Under the pieces are notes generated by a model that did no database searches, was not told the origin of the DNA, and saw only the letters and a program-made list of their open reading frames with translations. Source: JAFGTX01 sp942492225 (lineage in GTDB: Bacteria > Bacillota > Clostridia > Peptostreptococcales > Acidaminobacteraceae). From it: a stretch of 64,000 nucleotides of DNA. The translations under genes were made by a program, and so were the position numbers. This document shows positions 52,394 to 60,812 of the stretch, piece after piece (the first letter of the stretch is position 1; every line of letters begins with the position of its first letter). The stretch lies in assembly GCA_942492225.1 (NCBI GenBank), contig CALODS010000034.1, forward strand, positions 1 to 64,000. Reading direction: 5' to 3'.

Positions 52394-53053
52394 ATGACTG
52401 TAGGTTCAGTAAAAACAACACCGGTTCAGATGAATGCGGAAAAGAAAGAACTTAAAAAAACAGAAGAAAAAACAATTGATAATCAAAAAAAAGCTAACTC
52501 AAACGACAAGGATGTAAAGTATGAGAAAGCCGAGACAGTCGAAAAAGACAAAACACTTAATGACTATAGTAAACAAGCAGCTGTAAAATATGCAGTTAAT
52601 ATTGGCGTTGTAGAAGAAATGAAAAAATCTATGGATCAGAAAATGGAAAAGAGTTTTCTACAAATGGCCATTGATGCGTTAGGTGAACATCAAGTTGGTA
52701 TAAAAAATGCTCTAGAAAAAATATTGGCGGGCAAAGGTGAAGAAATTACAGATGAAATGATCGAGCAAGCAAAGGAAGATGTTGCTGAAGATGGTTATTT
52801 TGGTGTGGAAGCGACGGCAAATAGAATGGTTGATTTTGCTAAAGCAATTTCCGGTGGTAATCCTGAAAAAGTAGAACTTTTAAAAAATGCATTCTTAGAT
52901 GCATTTGATCAAGCTGCTGAAGCATGGGGAGATGAATTACCGGAGATTTCACAAAAAACTAAAGATAGAACATTAGAATTGTTCGATGAATGGCAAAATG
53001 CACCTGATGAAAAAGGTGAAGCAGTAAGTCCTATTGAAGTAAAAAGTGAATAA
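52394..53053 (+). CDS. DUF5610-like helical protein
   Basis: 219 residues from ATG 52394 with GGAGGG 8 bases upstream. The first 60 residues are Lys/Glu-rich and disordered. From about 75 on it is helical with D-G-Y-F-G-V-E-A-T-A-N-R-M-V-D-F-A and S-G-G-N-P-E-K-V-E-L-L-K-N-A-F, then F-D-Q-A. This pattern I associate with DUF5610, often seen in flagellated bacteria. Function unknown. A terminator follows. Confidence 0.6.
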   Translation: MTVGSVKTTPVQMNAEKKELKKTEEKTIDNQKKANSNDKDVKYEKAETVEKDKTLNDYSKQAAVKYAVNIGVVEEMKKSMDQKMEKSFLQMAIDALGEHQVGIKNALEKILAGKGEEITDEMIEQAKEDVAEDGYFGVEATANRMVDFAKAISGGNPEKVELLKNAFLDAFDQAAEAWGDELPEISQKTKDRTLELFDEWQNAPDEKGEAVSPIEVKSE

Positions 53054-53067
53054 ATACGATATATAAA

Positions 53068-53101
53068 TGATCCTTTAAGTTAAAAGGGGTCATTTTTTTT
53101 T
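53068..53101 (+). terminator. Intrinsic terminator
   Basis: TGATCCTTT and AAAAGGGGTCA pair (with a G-T pair) around AAGTT and are followed by nine T, 15 bases after the DUF5610-like gene. The region from here to 53340 is AT-rich and holds no gene that I can support. Confidence 0.75.
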
Positions 53102-53350
53102 ACGTTAAACGCAAAGTTAATATTTTAACATAATAACAAGGTATATGATTTAATATTTAAAGCAAGATTCCTATAAATCTATGTATTATTTAACATATAG
53201 ATAACCGACAAAACATAATAATGTCAAGGGTTATAATGTACTAAATAATATACATCGCAATTTTCTGAAAACTCTTGCATTTGATGGAAAAGAAGCGTAA
53301 ACTAATTATAACGTTAAATATATAACGAAGTTTCTAGGAGGCTGATCATA

Positions 53351-53599
53351 ATGAATAACATAAATAACTTAGATGCGAATAATCAACTTACTTTATCAAT
53401 TGTAGATTTGAATGATAAACTTGTTGAATTAATAGAAATGGAAAATATAATGCGAGGGCCTAAAGAAAGGCTATTTATTGAAGCTTATAATACAGAAGAT
53501 ACACAATGTTGGTTCGGCGAATCAGAAGACGATTATTTTGAATTACACAATATCATTCCTGTACGCCTTGAAGAGTATGAAGAATGGAATTTGAAGTAG
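53351..53599 (+). CDS. Small acidic hypothetical protein
   Basis: 82 residues, strongly acidic (E/D-rich C-terminal half: E-S-E-D-D-Y-F-E-L). An ideal TAGGAGG site lies 10 bases before the ATG. The pattern W-F-G-E-S-E-D-D-Y-F-E-L-H suggests a compact domain, but no family is recognised. Confidence 0.6.
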   Translation: MNNINNLDANNQLTLSIVDLNDKLVELIEMENIMRGPKERLFIEAYNTEDTQCWFGESEDDYFELHNIIPVRLEEYEEWNLK

Positions 53600-53702
53600 T
53601 AGACAGCGTAAAATAATAGAATAATCTTTATTGAGGATGTAGTTTTATTTCAACTATGATATAGTTAAATTACATCTTTTTTCTATTTTGCGGAGGTATA
53701 GT

Positions 53703-54059
53703 ATGACTATTATAGAGGCAATAGATTATTGCTTGTCAAAAACTGGCGCTCAAGAAACATATCCGTTTGATGAAACAACTATGGTATTTAAAGTCGGCGG
53801 AAAAATGTTTGGTCTTGTTTATGACAAAAATGGTGAATTGGGATTAAACTTAAAAGCAGACCCAGAACTAAATATTGTGTTGAGGCAACAATTTAAGGGT
53901 GTCATTCCTGGATATCATATGTCAAAGAGACACTGGAATACAGTTTTATTAAATAATGATGTACCAGATTATGAAATAAAGAATTTTATTGATATTTCTT
54001 ATGAGATTGTATTTAATGCCCTGACTAAGAAAAGCCAAAGAGACATTTTGACTAAATAA
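53703..54059 (+). CDS. MmcQ/YjbR-family DNA-binding-like protein
   Basis: 118 residues from ATG 53703 (GGAGG 9 bases ahead). The family layout is clear: T-Y-P-F-D-E-T-T-M-V-F-K-V-G-G-K-M-F near 20-37, then P-G-Y-H-M-S-K-R-H-W-N-T-V near 70-82, and a C-terminal helix with S-Y-E-I-V. These CyaY-like/YjbR double-wing proteins are often called DNA-binding; the biochemical role is still unclear. It is convergent with the next gene across a shared terminator. Confidence 0.85.
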   Translation: MTIIEAIDYCLSKTGAQETYPFDETTMVFKVGGKMFGLVYDKNGELGLNLKADPELNIVLRQQFKGVIPGYHMSKRHWNTVLLNNDVPDYEIKNFIDISYEIVFNALTKKSQRDILTK

Positions 54060-54066
54060 TAATATT

Positions 54067-54100
54067 AAAGCTCAGCACATTCTAATGTGTTGAGCTTTTA
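54067..54100. terminator. Bidirectional terminator
   Basis: AAAGCTCA-G-CACAT and ATGTG-T-TGAGCTTT form a 14-pair stem (one G-T) with loop TCTA at 54067-54098, flanked by T on the right and A on the left, between two convergent genes. Confidence 0.85.
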
Positions 54101-54141
54101 ATGTTTTATTAAGATGGCTACGTAAAAATAAATAGATAAAC

Positions 54142-54903
54142 TTAATCATCAATACTAAGTGTTGAATAAGTTTGTCCCTTGGTATAACCTAATTTTTCAG
54201 CTAAGCGTGTTGAACGATCATTTGCAGCCAACCATTTAGGATCAATATTCTTTTCTAAGCATGCTTTTACAAGATAAGCACCAATAATTGTGCCTAACCC
54301 TGTTCGTTGATAATCTGAATTTGTTTTTATTTCAACATCAATAGCATTTTTACAAGAGGCGGTTGATATTGCAGCACTTACAATTTGATTGTTGTTTAAA
54401 ATACAATAGCCAATGCCTCGATAAATAAAATCGTCAATACCAGAAAAATGTTCAGAAAAATAATCACTATTAAAGTCATCAGCGATTCGTTCAGCTAAAT
54501 TTTTATCAATGAGTTTTATAGAATAATCAGAAGGCATCATATCAATAAAATCATTTAGATGACTTGTGTTGACAGAGTTCGAATAACATTCTGTGAATTC
54601 AATACTTGAGATTTTACCAGCAAACTCTTCTTGTAGTACGGCATTCCACTCTTGATTTTCTGGTGTTATAAGTCGAATCGGTCTACTGTGTAATAATTCT
54701 TTGATTGTACTACACTTTGGATCACCACCCAAAAAAGTAAAGTTACCTGAATCTAATCTAGCAATAGTTGGATTTTCTATATTGTCGACAACTACCTCAC
54801 CATGATGTCCTTCTAATATGGTATTTAAAAGAACTGTATTATATTGATGGTGAATAAATAATGGCACTATTTTGTGTAGTTGATTTTTACTAATTTTAAT
54901 CAT
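54142..54903 (-). CDS. GNAT-family acetyltransferase with an N-terminal extra domain
   Basis: 253 residues from ATG 54903 (GGGAGAC 5 bases ahead). The last 110 residues carry the GNAT core: Y-Q-R-T-G-L-G-T-I-I-G-A-Y-L-V near 200, then R-S-T-R-L-A-E-K-L-G-Y. The N-terminal half matches the non-catalytic domain of the 'GNAT acetyltransferase' group also found in Bacillus YkkB/YitI-like proteins. Substrate unknown. Confidence 0.8.
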   Translation of the reverse strand: MIKISKNQLHKIVPLFIHHQYNTVLLNTILEGHHGEVVVDNIENPTIARLDSGNFTFLGGDPKCSTIKELLHSRPIRLITPENQEWNAVLQEEFAGKISSIEFTECYSNSVNTSHLNDFIDMMPSDYSIKLIDKNLAERIADDFNSDYFSEHFSGIDDFIYRGIGYCILNNNQIVSAAISTASCKNAIDVEIKTNSDYQRTGLGTIIGAYLVKACLEKNIDPKWLAANDRSTRLAEKLGYTKGQTYSTLSIDD

Positions 54904-55060
54904 AATCGTCTCCCTTTCTTTCACATCCTATTCTATAACATTTTAATTAGGAAATCTATGATTGGTAAGGACTTAGATAATAAACAATTGATAAATGTCT
55001 ATTATAATAATGTATAATAACAAGTGTTATACATTATTGATTATTTAAAGGGGGCATTGG

Positions 55061-55543
55061 ATGAAAGTAATTCTTATCATAACAGCACTTATTGTTATAG
55101 CTGTATTATTTAAAGAGCAATGGAAAAAACATAAAATAAAAGGTCCTTCTTATAAAGCAACTGAATCTTATCATTTACAGTGGCTTGGTGTTTCTCTTTT
55201 ATGGTTTATAGCAAGTGTACTATTTGGATTATCATATTTGTCTTCAACTATAGACGTCTTAGACCCAGAAACACTACAGCGAGATATCGCATTGTTTTAT
55301 TTTTTCATTGCACTTGTCTATGTCAATCGAGGGATTACCAAAGATATAATTTGTCATGAGTGTCTCTGGACATCAAGGGGAAGAATTATGTGGTGCGATG
55401 TAAGATCTTGTAGAATTATGACGGATGACGACGACGAATTTATATATGTAGAATTAATAATTAAGGGAAAAACTGTTCTTATGAAGTTTTTAGAAGCAGA
55501 GCGTGAAGGTATAGAAGCTTTGATTAAAGAGGCTTGGTGCTAG
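55061..55543 (+). CDS. Membrane protein, possibly DUF5673-like
   Basis: 160 residues; helices at 1-15, 45-63 and 78-92; then a soluble C-terminal part (I-C-H-E-C-L-W-T-S-R-G-R-I-M-W-C-D-V). The layout and the W-C-D-V-R-S strand resemble the protein encoded at 41217, so both may belong to the same PH-like family. AAGGGGGC precedes the ATG. Confidence 0.55.
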   Translation: MKVILIITALIVIAVLFKEQWKKHKIKGPSYKATESYHLQWLGVSLLWFIASVLFGLSYLSSTIDVLDPETLQRDIALFYFFIALVYVNRGITKDIICHECLWTSRGRIMWCDVRSCRIMTDDDDEFIYVELIIKGKTVLMKFLEAEREGIEALIKEAWC

Positions 55544-55686
55544 GTTCTATAAGGATGATAGAATCTTTATTTCCCTATCGCAAAAAAATATTGTATAATT
55601 ATAAAGATGGTTCACACCGTGGTCACAACTTAAGGATATAATAACTAGGGTTATTTAAAATAAACTTTTTGAAAAGGAATGAAAAA

Positions 55687-57021
55687 ATGAAAGAATTCAT
55701 ATTGAAGCATAGAATGGTAGTAATTGGTTTAGTCCTAATACTAAGTATCGTTGGTTATGTTCAACAAATGCCAAGAGATGTCATGACGGTCTTAATCGAC
55801 GGAAATGTTATTGGAAATACTTTGTCACAAGAAAAAACAGAAAGTGCCATTAATGCATTGGTAGAGAATGAAATAAGTTCCTCAACTTATCAATTGATTT
55901 TAAAAAGTACTATAGCGTATGAACCAACAAAAGTTAAAAAGAATCAAATGACATCAGAAGATGTCTTATTATCGTCTGCAAAAGATGCAATTGTTTACAA
56001 AGCAATTGGTCAATCACTTAAAATTAATGGTGAACAATTTGCTGTTTTAAATTCAAAAGAGGATGCCGAAAAGTTACTTGAAGCAGTAAAAAGACAGTTT
56101 TTATCTGATGATGAAGTGATTAAATCTGCAGAATTTGTTGAAGAAATAGAAATTTCTGCTATTGAAATTGATAAAAATGCTATTGTATCATTCGATACCG
56201 CTTGGGCAACGTTTGAAGCGGGTAGAGATGAATTGTTAACTTATACAATTGAACCGGGAGATACAACATGGGATGTTGCTTCTAAATTTGATATGTATGT
56301 TAGCGATATAGCCAATGCGAATCCAGAAATTGATATAGATTTATTACAAATTGGACAAGTAATCAAACTTAACATTCCAATGGCTTATATTAATGTAAGA
56401 ACGGTTACAAATGAAAAAGTTGAAGAATCTATTGCTAATAAAGTAATTTATGAAAAAACATCATCTATGTATGTTGGTGAAAGCAAACTGAAAACAGAAG
56501 GTACTTATGGTAAAAAAATAGTAGAATTAAAAAAAACAAGTATTAATGGTGTTTTAGAAGAACAGATTGTTTTATCAGAAGAAATTCTTGAAGAACCTGT
56601 TGCTACTGTAATTTTAAGTGGTTCAAAATGGCGTGAAGTTGCATCAAGTGGTGAATTAATAACACCTACATCTGGAACGCTAACATCACGTTTTGGTACA
56701 AGATGGGGTAGAGCACATCAAGGTATAGATATTGGTACTGCAATTGGTACTACAGTGATTGCTGCAGATGATGGGATTGTTACTCAAGTTGGTTACATAT
56801 CGGGTTATGGCAAGACTGTTACTTTAGATCACGGTAATGGACGTTCAACATTATATGGTCATTTAAGTGGTTATGATGTTCAGTTAGGTCAAAGTGTAAA
56901 AAAAGGATCTAAAATTGCAAGATCTGGCGCAACGGGAAATGTTACTGGCGCTTGTTTACACTTTGAAGTGAGAGAAAATGGTGTGCCAAAAGATCCATTA
57001 AAATATATTATTCTTAAATAA
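55687..57021 (+). CDS. Cell-wall M23 metallopeptidase with LysM and G5 domains
   Basis: 444 residues from ATG 55687 (AAAGGAATG ahead). An N-terminal membrane helix (8-22), a LysM domain (about 183-235, Y-T-I-E-P-G-D-T-T-W-D-V-A), a G5 domain (about 235-315) and a C-terminal M23 endopeptidase (about 325-444). Zinc ligands are seen in H-Q-G-I-D-I and in the late L-H-F-E-V-R. G-H-L-S-G supplies the catalytic His. It cuts peptide cross-links in peptidoglycan and is a typical Bacillota cell-growth or sporulation protein. Confidence 0.92.
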   Translation: MKEFILKHRMVVIGLVLILSIVGYVQQMPRDVMTVLIDGNVIGNTLSQEKTESAINALVENEISSSTYQLILKSTIAYEPTKVKKNQMTSEDVLLSSAKDAIVYKAIGQSLKINGEQFAVLNSKEDAEKLLEAVKRQFLSDDEVIKSAEFVEEIEISAIEIDKNAIVSFDTAWATFEAGRDELLTYTIEPGDTTWDVASKFDMYVSDIANANPEIDIDLLQIGQVIKLNIPMAYINVRTVTNEKVEESIANKVIYEKTSSMYVGESKLKTEGTYGKKIVELKKTSINGVLEEQIVLSEEILEEPVATVILSGSKWREVASSGELITPTSGTLTSRFGTRWGRAHQGIDIGTAIGTTVIAADDGIVTQVGYISGYGKTVTLDHGNGRSTLYGHLSGYDVQLGQSVKKGSKIARSGATGNVTGACLHFEVRENGVPKDPLKYIILK

Positions 57022-57036
57022 TGTTAATTTACTATT

Positions 57037-57065
57037 AAGACATCCTCGATGGATGTCTTTTTTTA
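57037..57065 (+). terminator. Intrinsic terminator
   Basis: AAGACATCC (57037-57045), loop TCGAT, GGATGTCTT (57051-57059) and a T-run; it ends the peptidase gene 16 bases after its stop. Confidence 0.9.
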
Positions 57066-57150
57066 TAATTTTTTTAAAAAAATATGGGAACTTTTCATAA
57101 AAGTATGCGTCTAACTATATAGACAAAATAAATAAAATAGGAGAAACAAA

Positions 57151-57939
57151 ATGAATTCAAAAAAGAGAATAATCATGATGGCTGTTTTAACACTTTCTAT
57201 AGGAATTGTGGGGTGTACTACTCCAGCGCCTACAGATACCACGAAGGATAATACAGAAATTGAAGTAACCTCTTCTAATGATCAATGGGTAGAAGGTATT
57301 GGAGGCGAAGTCATTGAAATAAGAGAGGGTGAGGTTCACGTTTTAACAGGTGATATTGTCAATATATTTAACGTTACGCAGGCGTCATTAAACAAAATAT
57401 ATTTAGGTGAAGAAGTGTTCATTAGAAAAAATGCTGTGTCGGACTTTGAAGTAGTACCATCATTGAAATCTGATTTTTCTAATAGATATACATCAATGGG
57501 AAATGCAATTAAAACTATTGAGGGAACAGTAAAATCGGTTATAGAAAAAGACAACAGTCAGCTAATAACAATTATTGTAGACAATAAGGAGATGCAAACC
57601 TCTTTTTATGGAGAGTTCTTGTTTGAAGTAAATAAAGAATATCTATTTGATGTATCAAGTTTTCAAGACAGTGAAACGTTGATTATAGAGGCATATGACC
57701 CAACATCGATTATGACAATGACGGTAGAAAATATTTATAGAGAAGATAATGGCGCTATGACAATCAGTGCGAGAGATATAGAGGATGCAGAGTATATTAT
57801 TGCTAAGGGACAAGCGATTGTAAACTTCAATTTAAGCGAGTTAAAAAAAGGCGACACGATTGATGTTTATGTACAAGCGTTGATGGAAAGCTATCCTATG
57901 CAAATAAAAACAAATAGGATTAATAAAATCATAAAATAA
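57151..57939 (+). CDS. Lipoprotein of unknown function
   Basis: 262 residues with a lipoprotein signal peptide ending in the lipobox G-I-V-G-C (Cys22), then a Thr/Pro linker. The mature part is beta-rich and appears to have two or three similar strand units (E-V-I-E-I-R-E-G-E-V; G-T-V-K-S-V-I-E-K-D), like small OB-type repeats. GGAGAAAC precedes the ATG. Attached to the outer face of the membrane; role unknown. Confidence 0.7.
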   Translation: MNSKKRIIMMAVLTLSIGIVGCTTPAPTDTTKDNTEIEVTSSNDQWVEGIGGEVIEIREGEVHVLTGDIVNIFNVTQASLNKIYLGEEVFIRKNAVSDFEVVPSLKSDFSNRYTSMGNAIKTIEGTVKSVIEKDNSQLITIIVDNKEMQTSFYGEFLFEVNKEYLFDVSSFQDSETLIIEAYDPTSIMTMTVENIYREDNGAMTISARDIEDAEYIIAKGQAIVNFNLSELKKGDTIDVYVQALMESYPMQIKTNRINKIIK

Positions 57940-57945
57940 TACTAG

Positions 57946-57978
57946 AAAGCTCTTTTCGAATTGAAAAGAGCTTTTTTT
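57946..57978 (+). terminator. Intrinsic terminator
   Basis: AAAGCTCTTTTC (57946-57957) and GAAAAGAGCTTT (57963-57974) form a perfect 12-bp stem with a 5-base loop and a T-run. Confidence 0.92.
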
Positions 57979-58107
57979 AAAAAAAAAGGGGGTATATAAA
58001 TAATTAATTGAGAATGACACATATTTGAAAGAAAACGTCTATTTATAAAGGATTTTGAAGTTGAATGCAGAATATTCTAATATAGTTAGAATTAATAGTG
58101 AGGTGAA

Positions 58108-58241
58108 TTGTATGAACATATTAACTATGTCGCAGATTTATTAAGAAACAATGATCATTAAAAGATTTGGTTGTTCAAAAAATTCATAGCAATGCATTTT
58201 GATCAACAGAGATAGAAATGTTATATCTTATCCAGCAGTAG
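58108..58241 (+). pseudogene. Remnant of a small gene (frameshift and in-frame TGA)
   Basis: From TTG 58108 with GAGGTG ahead, the frame reads Y-E-H-I-N-Y-V-A-D-L-L-R-N-N-D-H and stops. One frame over, L-K-D-L-V-V-Q-K-I-H-S-N-A-F continues, then TGA, then S-T-E-I-E-M-L-Y-L-I-Q-Q to TAG 58241. The parts make one helical protein of about 44 residues if the shift and the stop are repaired. The surrounding stretch (57980-58410) holds nothing else I can support. Confidence 0.35.
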
Positions 58242-58413
58242 AGTACATTGTAGGAGAGTAGATGAATAATCTTAAGTAAACCTTAAATTTGGCAATAAAA
58301 TATTATGGAGAGTTAACAAATATTGTTATTTGATATCGTTATAGTAAAATATATAGAAGAAAATACATTTGTAAAAATAAGTAGTTCATAAAAAAACTTG
58401 GAAGGAGATCGAC

Positions 58414-58863
58414 ATGACAGAATACAGAGATATTAACTACTGTGACATCAAACTAATCAAAACATTATGGGAGAATAATAGACAATACCATGAATGGACT
58501 TCAGAACATTTCGGTCACAAATATAAAGGACTCGTATTTGAAGAAAGAGTAGAGGGCTTTAGTGATATAAATGACAATGACATGAAAATAACAATTGCTG
58601 AAGATGGAGAAGATGTGATCGCCTACTGTTTATCAATCATTGATAATAAGGTGGGAGAATTAGCTACACTACACGTTCTTCACGATAAAAGAAAACAAGG
58701 AATAGGACAAGAACTTGTTAATAGACACTTACAGTGGCTAAATTCAAAACCATGTAGAGAAATAAAAGTTGTTGTTTCTCAAGAAAACAGTCAAGCAATT
58801 AGTTTTTATGAGAATTTGGGATTTCGTCCAAATGCCATGGAAATGATTTATAAATCAGAATAA
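58414..58863 (+). CDS. GNAT-family N-acetyltransferase
   Basis: 149 residues with all GNAT motifs: L-H-V-L-H-D-K-R-K-Q-G-I-G-Q-E-L-V near 90-106, and S-Q-A-I-S-F-Y-E-N-L-G-F near 128-139. GGAAGGAGATC precedes the ATG. Substrate unknown; at least the sixth GNAT gene in this half. Confidence 0.86.
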   Translation: MTEYRDINYCDIKLIKTLWENNRQYHEWTSEHFGHKYKGLVFEERVEGFSDINDNDMKITIAEDGEDVIAYCLSIIDNKVGELATLHVLHDKRKQGIGQELVNRHLQWLNSKPCREIKVVVSQENSQAISFYENLGFRPNAMEMIYKSE

Positions 58864-58947
58864 TAAATTTGGTTTACATAACTTTATTACGTAAACTTAA
58901 AAACGAGTGTATCATAATAGATAGTAGTAGATGGATGGAGGGGTTAT

Positions 58948-59937
58948 ATGTCAATTGAGCTTGTAAATGTTATGAGAGGTTCTTTAGTAGAAAGTATTCA
59001 TCGTGGTGATATTGTTGCTGTTGACGCAAATGGTGATATCATTTTTGAATATGGTAATCCATATAAGCAGACATTTTGGAGATCATCAGCAAAGCCGTTT
59101 CAAGTTATCCCATTTATTGAATCTGGAGGCATATTAGCTTATAAAATTACTAAATCCGAATTGGCATTGATGACTTCATCTCATGGCGGTGAAAAACGTC
59201 ATGTGAGTCTTGTAAAAAACCTCATAAAAAAAATGGGTAAAACAATTAAAGATCTTGATTGTGGTATATCCCGACCGATGTATGAAGGTGCTTATAGACA
59301 ATTACTACAAGAAAATATTCCTTTCACTCAGGGGAATAACCCATGCTCTGGTAAACATTGTGGCATGATTGGCTATGGTATTTTAGAAAAAATCGATCTA
59401 TTCAACTATATTGATCAAAGTCACAAGATTCAACTTAAAATGCGTACAGTGATTTCTGAAATGACAAAAATAGACGAAGAGAACCTTATTATTGCCATTG
59501 ACGGATGCGGTGTACCAGTATTTGGTCTACCCATTTATAATATGGCGCTAGCGTATGCTTATTTAGCAGGTGGCTCTTTTGATCATCCTAGAAAAGATAC
59601 TTTAAAAATGATTTCTACTGCAATGATTGAAGAACCATACTATGTAGCAGGTACAAAGCGCTTAGATACAATTATTATGGAAGAGACTAAAGGTAAAATT
59701 TTAGCTAAACTTGGGGCTGAATCAGTTTATTGTATGTCCGTTATTGATAAAGGAATTGGTATCTCAATGAAAATTGAAGATGGTTCATATCGTGCATTGG
59801 ATTGTCTTGTGCCGAATCTTCTTCTCAAGCATGACTATATAAGTGTGGATGAGTTTAATTGTATTAATAGTCGCTTACATACTGATTTAAAAAATCATAG
59901 AAGTCAGTTAGTAGGTCATATGGAATGTACGATTTAA
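58948..59937 (+). CDS. L-asparaginase II (Rhizobium-type asparaginase)
   Basis: 329 residues, cytosolic. It hydrolyses asparagine to aspartate and ammonia. Family motifs are clear: R-G-S-L-V-E-S-I-H-R-G-D near the start, F-W-R-S-S-A-K-P-F-Q near 50, S-S-H-G-G-E near 74, N-P-C-S-G-K-H-C-G-M near 130 (catalytic Ser-Lys in C-S-G-K-H) and D-G-C-G-V-P-V-F-G. It is unrelated in fold to the E. coli AnsA/AnsB enzymes. A single gene with its own GGAGGGG site. Confidence 0.9.
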   Translation: MSIELVNVMRGSLVESIHRGDIVAVDANGDIIFEYGNPYKQTFWRSSAKPFQVIPFIESGGILAYKITKSELALMTSSHGGEKRHVSLVKNLIKKMGKTIKDLDCGISRPMYEGAYRQLLQENIPFTQGNNPCSGKHCGMIGYGILEKIDLFNYIDQSHKIQLKMRTVISEMTKIDEENLIIAIDGCGVPVFGLPIYNMALAYAYLAGGSFDHPRKDTLKMISTAMIEEPYYVAGTKRLDTIIMEETKGKILAKLGAESVYCMSVIDKGIGISMKIEDGSYRALDCLVPNLLLKHDYISVDEFNCINSRLHTDLKNHRSQLVGHMECTI

Positions 59938-60000
59938 TAATTGTTAAAATATTTTGATATAATGCTTTATTTTTATAAGCTTGTGATATATAATGAATTT

Positions 60001-60106
60001 GGGTATATTTTTTTTAGAGACGAAGACCTATGTTTTGTATTTGGGCACCTGAAACATAGCGAGTTAGTGGTGCAACCGGCTATTTTTATGTAGGCGGTTT
60101 TTTTAT
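60001..60106 (+). ncRNA. Candidate structured RNA (hairpin, pseudoknot, terminator)
   Basis: CTATGTTT (60028-60035) and AAACATAG (60052-60059) form an 8-bp stem. Its 16-base loop contains GCACC, which can pair with GGTGC at 60069-60073 to make a pseudoknot. Directly after, AACCGGCTA / TAGGCGGTT (60074-60082 / 60091-60099, one G-G mismatch) plus seven T form an intrinsic terminator. Upstream, T-G-A-TATAAT (59955-59963) resembles an extended -10. It looks like a small terminated RNA or a riboswitch without an obvious controlled ORF. It matches no riboswitch class that I can recall by eye. Confidence 0.45.
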
Positions 60107-60136
60107 TATAAAAAATGCCGTGAGTGCATAATGTAT

Positions 60137-60182
60137 AAAAATCGTTTTAAACGAAGTCATTTGTTTAAAACGATTTTTTTTA
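60137..60182 (+). terminator. Strong terminator with a 16-bp perfect stem
   Basis: AAAAATCGTTTTAAAC (60137-60152), 10-base loop, full complement at 60163-60178, then T-run. It follows the structured-RNA candidate by about 30 bases and stands before the next gene. Confidence 0.9.
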
Positions 60183-60283
60183 TTTGCGAAAAAGATATTT
60201 AGAATTAGAGGTTCTGTTATTTCTCTTATTTCATGGGTAGTATTATTTAATAGAAAGGAATGAACAAATAGGGAGATGTAATC

Positions 60284-60790
60284 ATGGAAATACGTAAGGA
60301 GTATTTAAAGTATTTAAGTGAAGGATTAAGTAGTAGTAAAAATGCAGCACTTGGTATTGCACAAAAATATGTAAGTTTGTCGAATATGCCGTTTGTAGAT
60401 TATGGGCTATTAGATGAAGTTTATGAAGAACTTATTTCCTTGTATATACAATCAGAAGTTAGTTTAATTAAAGCATATATACATAAAATGAAATACCCTA
60501 CTATAGATAGCAAAGCGGTAGACACGATTACAAAAGATTTTAGAAATATATTTGTAAGTTTGAGAGATTATATAGGTGATCCTGATAGACCCATTGAAAA
60601 GTTAAATTTACCGTCCGGTCAGCAAAAAATGATAACTTATGTTGATTTTGAATATATTGATGAATTAAATAGAATTGTTGAACATGAGCGGGAAGATTTT
60701 TTTGAACATTTACACTCACTTGTTATTGCTTCGCCGCATCGCATGAGATTAAGAACCTTGTTTGTTAATGACATCCATCAAAAAAGATGA
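60284..60790 (+). CDS. Helical hypothetical protein
   Basis: 168 residues, nearly all helical, with no membrane segment. Motifs such as Y-L-K-Y-L-S-E-G-L-S-S-S-K-N-A-A and P-H-R-M-R-L-R-T-L-F are not known to me. GGGAGATG lies before the ATG. It is convergent with the EamA transporter gene. Confidence 0.6.
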   Translation: MEIRKEYLKYLSEGLSSSKNAALGIAQKYVSLSNMPFVDYGLLDEVYEELISLYIQSEVSLIKAYIHKMKYPTIDSKAVDTITKDFRNIFVSLRDYIGDPDRPIEKLNLPSGQQKMITYVDFEYIDELNRIVEHEREDFFEHLHSLVIASPHRMRLRTLFVNDIHQKR

Positions 60791-60812
60791 TTCCGAAAAA
60801 TCATCTCAATAG

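Noticed and set aside
60001..60106. T-box, c-di-GMP, preQ1 or fluoride riboswitch
   Set aside because: The GGTGCAACCGGC segment recalls a T-box antiterminator or GEMM tail, but the other conserved parts (AGTA and specifier loops, CACG..GGGCAAA core and so on) are absent and the element is too short for a T-box.
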